NCBI GenBank assembly: GCA_001466705.2
Contig: LATX02000200.1
Location: 992,001 to 1,056,000, forward strand
Direction of reading: 5' to 3'
Origin: Moniliophthora roreri
Taxonomy: Eukaryota; Basidiomycota; Agaricomycetes; Agaricales; Marasmiaceae
Length of the DNA: 64,000 bases
This document shows positions 55,806 through 64,000 of the stretch, piece by piece. Position numbers and translations under genes: made by a program. Below the pieces are notes generated by a model that ran no database searches, was not told the origin of the DNA, and saw only the letters and a program-made list of their open reading frames with translations. Numbering within the stretch: position 1 is the stretch's first letter; the number at the start of each line of letters is the position of its first letter.

Positions 55806-57591
55806 ATGACCCGGTCGAAAGGTCTAATGTGGACCCACTTTGACAAAGGAGTCAAGCAAAATTCTTCCCACTATAAGGCACTCTGTCATGGATGTATCGA
55901 GAAGAATGCTACGGGTGAGTTGGACTGACACTATGATTCAAGGCTTGTACTTACTACCCAAGCAGCTACCCCTGTACTCGGAGTGGAGAAATCAATGGTT
56001 GCGCATGTTCTGAAATGTATAAATGCGTCGGATGCTGCAAAAAAATTAGCTCGGAAGATCAAGAAAGGCGCGAAGGAGAATGGCAACACAAAGAAGCGGA
56101 TAAGAGAAGAGGACACCGATTCGGGGGATGATGTGGAAGAAAACACGAAGAATCCGACGAAGAAGCGAGCACTACACACCGACTTGATCTCAACCGAAAT
56201 CAGTCTCCTCCGTGAACTCGACGCCTCTTTCACCGATGTACAAGTTGAAGGCATTCGTGCACAATTTGAAAAGGCGACCGTTTCTGCAAAATTTCCGGAT
56301 GGATGGTTTGAGAATCTTGAGGTGATCAAGCTATTCAAAATGATTAATGAAACAGCCCGTGATGCGACGCCATCAAGGCAGCAAGTTGGCGGTGAACTGC
56401 TTGATGAGGTTGACGGTGGGGATGAAGAGTCGGATTATGAGGGTGAAGAGACGGATGATGAGGATGAGGAAGCGGACGAGGTGGATGATGATCATGAGGC
56501 CAAGCTTTTCGAGTCATGGTATAAACTTGGATCCCCAAATTAGTATGACTGACTGACGAACTACTCCAGGTACACAAGTAAATCTGAAATTTTCCAACAA
56601 GCGCTCATGCAGGCTATGGATATCGTGCGTTACCCCGAACGTGTTAATCAAACCGACGTCACCATCTGGTGTCAGTTACGCCCTGACCACAAGATTTGCG
56701 CCCCCGCAGACAAGTATCGTCTCAAAAGCGCATCCATAATGCCTTTGGAAAGCGCCATGAGATCTTTTCTGCAGGAATGTGAAGAGTATCAATCAACGAA
56801 ATTATTAGACGAGCAAGTCAAGTCAAATGGACAGATTGGTGCTATACCTGTCAGAATGGTGGATGCGACCCATTTAGAGTACACATATTGCTGGTGGCCA
56901 TTGGAGATACCTTACTCAACAGAGGAAGCACAGAAGATTCTGGAAGACACGAAATGGGGGAATGTTTGGTGGGTGAGTGCATCTTCCACTTTGTACTTTA
57001 CAGTTCACATGTTGACACCCACTCCTTAGGCCTCTCGTCTCCGCGACATACTTGAGTATCCAGAAAGTTCATACGAGTTTGTCGGTGGACATGCCAAACT
57101 TCCCGATGATTTACTTCATGCTACACCGATGACCGACTTCTATGAAATGAACACTGAGAGGTTCAAGAATGACCCGAACTGCGAGTTTTTCGATGGGAAT
57201 CCGCGGTGTGACTATACCGGTAGACATATTGCCTTTGAAAAAGGCAACTACAAACATAAATTTAATGTAAGTCAATCGCATTTAGGAGGCAGCTTGAATG
57301 CCGACGGTGTTTTTATAGGAGCTATTCACCCGGCCATCCTGGCTGTTCCAAAGTTGGTTTGGACGAAATCAATCTGCTGGCCGACTACGATTTGATGGTG
57401 GGATTTTGTACAGATTACCCGATTACGGGTATGGTACTGAAGCCATCCATGGAGTCGTTTCAAATCGCCATAACCGTGTTGGAAGTGATGATAGACCACT
57501 CCAGCAATCAGCTGAGCCGTCTAGTTGGCTAGACTGTTTACCTGTGTCACAGCAGGGCCTCCCTTCGGAGAGAAGCTTCTGGTCATTTTAA
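55806..57591 (+). CDS. BED-X protein, copy B
   Basis: Start MTRSKGLMWTHFDKGVKQNS at 55806. BED-like finger: ALCHGC then MVAHVLKCIN, with the same short loop as copy A. Spacer: LLRELDASFTDVQVEGIRAQ, PDGWFENLEVIKLFKMINET and an Asp/Glu run. Domain X: IFQQALMQAMDIVRYPERVN, QLRPDHKICAPADKYRL, GAIPVRMVDA, WWPLEIPYSTEEAQKILEDT, KWGNVWW, SRLRDILEYPESSYEFVGGH and CDYTGRHIAFEKGNYKHKF. The last exon (acceptor near 57319) reads ELFTRPSWLFQSWFGRNQSA and GRLRFDGILYRLPDYGYGTE to SERSFWSF, stop 57589-57591. Its first exon is closest to copy A; its last exon and 3' flank are closest to copy C. All four splice junctions keep frame, so it is probably functional. Confidence 0.75.
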
Positions 57592-57881
57592 TTGTCAAAG
57601 CGACTCTGCGATTCTGTCGGTTGGTCCCTCACAAATCTGTCATAGCTATACCACTTACCACATTATATTTTCTTCGCCTCGCCTTCACAAACTACCTTAC
57701 AAGTGTAAATATTGAAAACATGATCTCTTCAGCACCGAGATAAATACTATTAGTATGTGAGGAATAGAGCCTTCTATGAAACAAAAAAAAAAAGCCACAA
57801 CGTAGAAGCGATACAATAGCGTGGAGGTAGCGAAACAGCGAGGCTTGACCGGAATCTCGTGCATACTAATTATAAGAGAGC

Positions 57882-58038
57882 CCCAATCATCCTCATCGTC
57901 ACCTATAATATGCCTAGCCTCTTCGCCACCGTTCCTACTCGAAGTCGGGACCGGGGAGTGGAATTTCGCGCGGACGGGCGTCTCGGTCAGTTCAAAATTG
58001 TTGGATCGAGCATTTTTAACGGAAGCAGCATTTCGTAG
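57882..58038 (-). pseudogene. Duplicated 3' end of the YTP1-like gene
   Basis: The minus strand from 58038 reads [40 protein letters not shown] and [10 protein letters not shown], the C-terminus of the intact YTP1-like gene (60875-61034), but the TAG stop has become TGG. The similarity includes the 3' flank back to BED-X copy B (57592-57881) and stops abruptly at 58038, where the small-TM-gene fragment begins. This marks the edge of a tandem duplication. Confidence 0.85.
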
Positions 58039-58040
58039 AC

Positions 58041-58440
58041 CGGTGATCTTTTTTTTCCTTAGCTTCAAGACCGGCAATGGTGACGCACGGATACTGCGAT
58101 CGGGAGATGGTGGTGGCTGGAAAGAAAGAGACGGAGATGGTGGTTGAGAAGAAAGAGAAGAGCATGGGAAAAGTTTAGGGCAGGCCTGAGAAATCAAATA
58201 GCGCACGGACCACAGAATGGCCTGGTTGTTATTTTTCTTGCTAAGTCCCACCAGTCATGTCAGATCTAGGATGGGCGCGTGATGAAGAGAAAGACATTTC
58301 AGAGTTTCGTTGCCAGGACATCGAATGGACATCGGATAACATTGGACAGACATGGGAATGATGTTGAGGCATTGTCCAAAAGTCGCTGGGATGTTAAGCA
58401 TGTTAAGGGTTATTAACCGGTTAGATTAGGACCTTGAGGG
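58041..58440 (-). pseudogene. Small membrane protein, 5' fragment (copy 3)
   Basis: The minus-strand frame near 58200-58041 reads LFPMLFSFFSTTISVSFFPA then SRSQYPCVTIAGLEAKEKK, matching the membrane segment and SLIRSQYPCITIAGLETKEK of the intact gene. Upstream (58300-58440) it shares TTAATAACCCTTAACAT and CCTCAACATCATTCC with copy 2. The rest of the gene is missing because it joins the YTP1 fragment at 58038-58041. Confidence 0.7.
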
Positions 58441-58713
58441 ACATTAACGTTTTGGCATCATTTCCACGATGCCAGATCAGATTGATAAATTGCACGGCCC
58501 TTGCATGGGGTCAACGAACGGAGCTGTTGTTAAGTGTTAATAACCCTTATTAATACTTATGTTATATATAGCGAAGGGTTAATTACCTATTCTCTGAAAC
58601 CACCCAAATAGAAGGAGTGGTCCATGCAGCAGCCTTCCTGTCATAAATCGAGTCCCCCCTCTTGAATCGTTCTTAACACGATTTAGTTCAAGTCCCCCCA
58701 TCTCTGTCTCTCA
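58441..58713. other. Flank upstream of BED-X copy C
   Basis: Contains another TTAATAACCCTTATTAATAC near 58537 and a TATATATAG at 58564. The last 30 bp (caagtccccccatctctgtc) resemble the leaders of copies A and B. Confidence 0.45.
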
Positions 58714-60591
58714 ATGCCTCGGTCGAAATCCGAAATCTGGACTCACTTTATCGAAGGAGAAAAACAGAATGGCTCCCATTATGAAGCCTTCTGTCGTTGG
58801 TGTATCGTGAAACGAGCATCGGTACAGCTTGAGGAGGATGGGATGTTGCAATTTCGGAAGACTGACCCATGGGTTACCACTGGTGAGTTGAGTAAATTGA
58901 CACTATTACACAAGGGTTGTACTTACAAATAAACAGTTATGGCTGATATGCGTCACGAGGATAACGAAATGAAAAAGAAGGGCGAAAAGAATGATTCAAT
59001 GAAGGGCGTAGTAACTGGGAAGAGGGAATCGATGGTTCCGCATATTCTGAATTGTCCAAACGCGACAGCAGCTGCAAAAAAATTAGCCCGGAAGCTCAAG
59101 AAAGGCGCGGAGAAGAATGACAATATGAAGAAGCGGATGAGGGACACTGAGGATGATAAGGACGAAAACGCGAGGAAACGAATGAAGAAGCGAGCACTAC
59201 ATACCAACTTGATCCCAACCAAAATCAGTTTCCTCCGCGAACCCGATGCCCCTTTCACCAACGTACAGGTTGAAGGCATTCGTGCACAACTTGAAAAGGC
59301 GACTGTTTCTGCAAATCTCCCAGGTGGATGGTTTGAAAACCTTGAGGTGATCAAGCTATTCAAGATGATTTATGCGACAGCCCGTGTTGTAATGTCATCG
59401 AGGCGGCAAGTTGGTGGTGAGGATGAAGAGGCAGATGATGAGGATGAAGATATCGATGACGAGGATGAAGAACCGGACAATGAGGACGATAAGGTCAAAG
59501 CCTATCAAAGGGAACAGTTCGCGTCATGGTATAAACTTGCATCCCCAAATTAGTGTGACTGGCTGATGAATTATCCCAGGTACCGCAACAAGTCTGGAAT
59601 TCTCCAACAAGCACTCATGCAGGCTATGGATGTCGCACATCACCCTGAACGTATTAACCAAACCAGCTTCACCATCTGGTGCGAGTTACACCCCGACCAC
59701 AAGAACCGTGTCTCCGCAGACAAGTATCGCCTCAAATCTGTAGTTATGGCACCTATAGGTTACCTTCAGCAGAGATGTGAAGAGCATCGAGATATGAAGG
59801 CACTAGACAAGCAAGTCAAGTCGAGTGGACAGATTGGTGCTATACTCGTCAGAATGATGGATGTGACCAACCCAATTGCCAATGATCAGTACGATCAGTG
59901 GTGGCCGTTGGCGATACCTTACTCAACAGAGGCCGCGCAGAAGATTCTGAAAGACACGAAATGGGGGGATGTTTGGTGGGTGAGTACATCCACTTTGTAC
60001 TTTACAGTTCATATACTGACACCCATTTTTTAGGTCTCTCGTCTCCGTGACTTACTCGAGGTTCCAGAAAGTTCATACGAGTTTGTCGGTGGACACGCCA
60101 AACTTCCCGATCGCTTGCTTCGTGATACACCAATGACCGACTTCGATGACATGAACCGTGAGAGGTTCGAGAATGACCCAAACTGCGAGTTCTTTGATGG
60201 GGATCTGCGGTGTGACTATACCGGTAGACATATTGCCTTTGAAGAAGGCGACTATACATCTAAATTTAAGGTAAGTCAATCGCATTTAGGAGGCAGCTTG
60301 AATGCCGACGGTGTTTGTTTGTAGAAGATGTTGACCTACGACTCGGGCAAGCGTTGGCTTGAACAAAACCAATTAGCTGGCCGACTACAATTCGTTGATG
60401 GGATTTTGTACAAATTACACGACTACGGGTATGGTACTGAAGCCACCCATGAAGTCGTTTCAAATCGCCATAACCGTGTTGGAAGTGATGATGGACCACA
60501 CTGGCAATCAGCTGAGCCGTCTAGTTGGCTAGACTGTTTATCTGTGTCACAGCAGAGTTTCTCTTCGGAGGGAAGCTTCTGGTCATTATAA
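58714..60591 (+). CDS. BED-X protein, copy C (long finger loop)
   Basis: Start MPRSKSEIWTHFIEGEKQNG at 58714. The finger is AFCRWC ... SMVPHILNCPN, but the loop between the Cys pair and His is about 45 residues longer than in A and B and spans an intron. The loop contains KKKGEKNDSMK, which resembles KKGAEKNDNMK just after the finger, so part of it may be an internal duplication. Then FLREPDAPFTNVQVEGIRAQ, PGGWFENLEVIKLFKMIYAT and an Asp/Glu run. Domain X: ILQQALMQAMDVAHHPERIN, CELHPDHKNRVSADKYRL, GAILVRMMDV, WWPLAIPYSTEAAQKILKDT, KWGDVWW, SRLRDLLEVPESSYEFVGGH, CDYTGRHIAFEEGDYTSKFK. The last exon is KMLTYDSGKRWLEQNQLAGR to SSEGSFWSL. All frames are intact. Function unknown. Confidence 0.75.
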
Positions 60592-60874
60592 TCGTCAAAG
60601 CGACTCTGCGATTCGGTCGGTCGGTTACTCACAAATCTGTCATAGCTATACCACTTACCATATTATATTTTCTTCGCCTCCACGAACTACCTTACAAGTG
60701 TAAATATTAAAAACATAATCTCCTCAGCACCGAAATAAATACTATTAGTATGTGAGGAATAGAGCCTTCTATGAAACAAAAAAAAGTGACAACGTAAAAG
60801 CGATACAATAGTGTGGAGGTAGCAGAACAGTGAAGCTTGACCGGAATCTCGTACATACTAACTACAAGAGAGCC
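60592..60874. other. Convergent 3' flanks of BED-X copy C and YTP1-like gene
   Basis: 283 bp, nearly identical to the flank after copy B (57592-57881), including the aaacaaaaaaa run. No gene. Confidence 0.6.
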
Positions 60875-62953
60875 CTAATCATCTTCATCGTCACCTATAA
60901 TATGCCTAGCCTCTTCACCACCGCTCCTACTCGAAGTCGGGACCGGAGAGTAGAATTTCGCGCGGACGGGCGTCTCGCTCAGCTCAAAATTATTGGATCG
61001 AGCATTATCAGCGGAAGCAGCATTTCGTCCAGACGTTGCGTAAAGATGAATGAGAGATACGATCAGAGTGTACAGAATGAAAGACAAGCTGTAAACAAAA
61101 CGTCAGCATACGGGCTTGCACGAACAATGTCACCTCACACACCTGTACATGATCAGAATATAGGTGACATGATCCATATCGTTATCGTGAACGAAGTCAA
61201 CTTCTTCGTCTGTTGCTGACATGAAGAGCAGTCTAGTACGGAACGAGGTCAGTTGGAACGGATCATCCATGATGGGGTTGTGTTGACCTACCCTGCGGAA
61301 ACGAGTAGCTAGACGAAAATATACGAGTCAGATGAATCAACACTGACAAAAAGCAGTCCAGTAGAACGTACGAATGGTGGTAAATGACGGAACGCTCTCC
61401 CTGCAGCTGCTTTGTTACTAGTGGGGGTGGCGTACGGGGAGGTACTAGTTTCGGAACCGGCGAGGGTGTGCTCGCTTCGATCATCTTCGTTCAGTTCGTC
61501 GTTGACATATCTCGGAGCAAAGAAGCATATTTCAATGATTCGAGTTATGCCCGCCAGAATTAGGGTGTATCCAAACATCGCATGCACCTGTTGATATTTG
61601 AGATGAAGGCTCGTGAATACATGCATGATACGATACCTTGGTCGAAATCATGAGTGCCTGTGCATGGTCAGACATTCCCCAACCCGTAAGAATGATGCTG
61701 GTTGATGGCATGCGAGTCAATCAAAACTGATAGAAGAACAGAATGAGATTGACAGACATGATTGCAGGTATCACATTTCGCTGGGGAATGATCATCTTCG
61801 TCAGTTGTCGACTGCAAGGAGGGCTCGGGACTCACCTGGTTGTTTCTTGCCAAGAATATACCCAAAGCACCGCCAGTCCACCCTGATATTCGTTCTAGTC
61901 AGAAAGTGCGAAAAGCAATAATAATGAAGCTAACATAGAACACCGAGTATTCTGAAAGGCAAAGAAAGAACATGAGTACAATTCCCGGTATGATGAGTAG
62001 GAAGGAAGCGCACGTATGCTGCATATCTTTCACGGACCACCCGCTTCCACGGTGTTCGGTGAATGTGTTCACTGAAGATCCATCAGTCGGTTGTTTCAAG
62101 CCGAGACACTAGATGCCTCACCGATACCCTGTAAATAATGTGAATCGTCAATATTGAATGATTTATAGTGTCGGAGAACGTACCCATAACATGATGACCC
62201 TGCAGAACATTCAGTCAATGGACCTCTGCTTAGCATACGAGCGACGTACCATGAATCCCACCACTCTGGACTTCTTCCGCTTCTTCTGACCCACGACTCT
62301 CCCACGAGTAAGATGATAGCCATAAGAATTCCATACGCAATGAAACCGCTTCCCATGATGTAGTGTGCGAGGCATTGTCCTAGGTGACCTCCACGACAGT
62401 AACCACGTATCGTGATAGCACCAAAGAGCATCTGGACCCAGCCCCAAATTGGATACGACTTTCCCAAAATTCCATGAGCACGAACTGCCCATGGTCTGAG
62501 GGTCCGCTCGTGGATGTGTAATTTGAGATAGATACCCAGCGCAAGCTGGGCACCGATCGGGATGAACATGATCGAAGCCATTTTTCCGTGAGCGCCTTCA
62601 AGAAAAGCCCGACCTTTGTGAGAGTGTCCTAGAATATATCCTCCAGCGGTAAGAAGAAAACCTGCGCTCTGTGAATGCCAATATTGAATCAGGACGAGAA
62701 CGAGCGCGATTAACTGAGGTTGACGCACCTGCAGTGGTACATGCCAACGACTCCGAGAAAGGCCCAAAACCATTCCAATGGGAAAGAGAACACCCCATAC
62801 TAGAGCTTGTAGGAATATGTGTATCCACAATATGGTATCGATAGGTTTATGGTCGTTGTCATCGGGTAGCTCGTGGCCATGATCATGACCGTAAGCTGAC
62901 GCTGCCGTCACAAGGAGCAGGGAGCATGCAAGAAAGAACCGGTCGCCCATCAT
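60875..62953 (-). CDS. YTP1: YTP1-like multi-pass membrane protein (DUF2427 + Ytp1 domains)
   Basis: Start [20 protein letters not shown] at 62953, a signal peptide followed by a His-rich [17 protein letters not shown]2427 part: [36 protein letters not shown], and across a 60-nt intron [40 protein letters not shown]. Ytp1 part: [40 protein letters not shown], then [14 protein letters not shown] assembled through a 7-nt microexon, [53 protein letters not shown] and [20 protein letters not shown]. The acidic tail ends GDDEDD. About twelve membrane segments. The yeast relative YTP1 is an integral membrane protein of unknown role. Its 3' end has been duplicated to 57.9 kb. Confidence 0.85.
62122..62128 (-). 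other. YTP1: 7-nt microexon of the YTP1-like gene
   Basis: On the minus strand ...TTTACAG|GGTATCG|GTGAGG...: seven bases between a consensus acceptor and donor. Inclusion gives LWGIVNTFTEH, the conserved Ytp1 motif; skipping breaks the frame. Confidence 0.75.
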
Positions 62954-63864
62954 TTTCAGAGGTGATGCCCGCGGCTAATGAGCCTCTGCTGCACGGTTTG
63001 AAGAGCGTTTGTGGGTCAGAAGAAAGGTTGAACGGCGTACCAGAAATGTGCCGGAGTGAGGTAAGATTGTGTAAAAGCGATGACTCATGCATTCCTGATG
63101 CAGGTTCAGTCTTTTCCGGCGGAGCGTTTATCATAGCCCTACACACAGCACAGTACGACAGTCCGTCGTCTCTTTCAGGCCCGCTAAGAGTCAGATTTGT
63201 GATCTGTCGAGTGTTTTCAAATGCGCTGAGGGAATGCGTTTACGCACGATGCCCGGATGCACCAATGTGGGACCCCGAATCCGGCCGATTTCTCTTGTTC
63301 TTTCACTCAAGGGAAATCACGTCCCCAAATAGAAAAGGGCGAAGAACACAAGCGGTCTTAATTGCCTCTGCAAATTGGGCTGTTGTAACCTACGTAGCGG
63401 CGTATTTCTACTACAAACTAGTTTAGACACAGGTCGCGTCGGATATATCGAATTTATTCGCGTTGCCCCACGTTTTTTCTTTCATTACCTCACACGTACT
63501 GCGTTCGACGCACCTCAACCTCAACCTCCGAATCACTTTTAACTCGGGACACGACATGTAGGAACTGGGTCCCAGCAGAACCCGCCAGAAGCCCTTATTT
63601 CGCAAGTTGAAATTAGACCATATACGCAGCTGGGGTGCGTGCATCATATCCAGTCGCGATCAATACCTGGGGTTTGATTAGAGGGATCGATGGATGGTCC
63701 ATGTCTTTATTCCCTTTGTTCACTTGGAAAACCACATGTCAGGATTTCAAAGATCTAATACTTGAAAGTGTCCGTAATCCTTTATCGTGAAAATCAAAGA
63801 TCGCACTTGCTGATTTAGCTCTTGTCTTCCACAGAGCTGCGCAACCGACCCAGTTCCCTCCGCC
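62954..63864. promoter_or_regulatory. Divergent intergenic region, no gene seen
   Basis: 911 bp between the YTP1-like start (-) and the next start (+). A 166-codon plus-strand frame (62926-63426) overlaps the YTP1 start in antisense and has no motif. It probably holds two promoters. Confidence 0.4.
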
Positions 63865-64000
63865 ATGTCTGTCCCAAGCAGCCCCGTAACCACGCTCATG
63901 CTGCTCGCCATCCTTCTCCGTTGCGCTCCTTGGAAATGTATGCCACTTTTCTTATCCCTCTTTCTCGCCTATCTCGCGTTATTGGGCATGGGGATATTGG
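63865..64000 (+). CDS. First exon of an unidentified gene (runs off right edge)
   Basis: ATG at 63865 gives MSVPSSPVTTLMLLAILLRC APWK followed by a GTATGC donor near 63938. The hydrophobic run could be a signal anchor. Too little is present to name a family. The start is chosen by the clean leader and immediate donor. Confidence 0.4.
   Translation, partial: MSVPSSPVTTLMLLAILLRCAPWKCMPLFLSLFLAYLALLGMGIL

Noticed and set aside
36303..60591. BED-X genes as hAT-type transposons
   Set aside because: The BED-like finger is typical of hAT transposases, but no catalytic DDE core, hAT dimerisation motif (C-terminal A/S-x-ER) or terminal inverted repeats were seen. Copies keep their introns and one duplication includes a neighbour's 3' end, so ordinary segmental duplication fits better.
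62926..63426. 166-codon frame upstream of the YTP1-like gene
   Set aside because: It begins inside the YTP1 start region on the opposite strand and shows no domain; the region is better read as a divergent promoter.
1..64000. CRISPR arrays, bacterial operons, rRNA genes
   Set aside because: No regularly spaced repeats, Shine-Dalgarno spacing or rRNA-like sequence; gene structure is eukaryotic throughout.

Overview
This window looks like nuclear DNA of a mushroom-forming basidiomycete (Agaricomycetes). Genes lie on both strands, are compact, and are interrupted by many short introns (about 45-80 nt, GT...AG with a CTNA/CTGAC-like branch site). The family mix also fits: F-box proteins with an N-terminal coiled coil, BTB proteins, MYND zinc-finger proteins, a NACHT NTPase with a four-helix-type N-terminus, and a tyrosine-kinase-like kinase with an HGDLK catalytic loop. 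No species can be named from the sequence alone. Exon boundaries given here were read by eye from reading-frame continuity and splice signals.

Layout. 1-14 kb is mostly conserved housekeeping: the 5' part of an NAD(P)-binding Rossmann protein (-), a NOPCHAP1-like snoRNP chaperone (-), a UBA/C2H2/UBX protein like UBXN1 (+), an F-box protein (-), the chromosomal-passenger protein BIR1/survivin (-), and, starting 85 bp away, the cohesin-release factor WAPL (+). 14-23 kb holds a BTB protein (-), an F-box protein (+) with a decayed F-box copy behind it, and the long tRNase Z (-), which has a possible mitochondrial presequence between two in-frame start codons. 23-32 kb holds a large predicted fusion of TKL kinase, tandem DH, PH and CNH domains (+), a small secreted protein (-), and an orphan CNH domain that looks like the 3' end of a second copy. 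32-36 kb holds a disordered basidiomycete protein (+) and NAD-dependent formate dehydrogenase (+).

36-61 kb is an accessory region threaded around two core genes, RPN14/PAAF1-like (-) and cobalamin-independent methionine synthase MET6 (+). It carries three paralogues of a protein I call BED-X (copies A, B, C): a BED-like zinc finger, an acidic spacer and a conserved domain 'X' that I cannot name. A fourth gene carries the same X domain behind a MYND zinc finger. Two introns lie at the same place and in the same phase in the BED and MYND forms, so X and its exon structure have been joined to two different zinc fingers. Next to the MYND-X gene is a NACHT NTPase with an N-terminal helical domain like those of cell-death NLRs, and beyond it another MYND protein. 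A small one-transmembrane gene is present as one intact copy, one frameshifted copy and one fragment, each with a shared upstream motif. Copies B and C, together with the 3' end of the neighbouring YTP1-like gene, form a tandem segmental duplication.

61-64 kb holds the intact YTP1-like membrane protein (-), with a 7-nt microexon, and the first exon of a gene running off the right edge.

The most unusual items are the zinc-finger swap around domain X, the kinase-RhoGEF-CNH fusion with its orphan CNH relative, and the BIR1/WAPL head-to-head pair.
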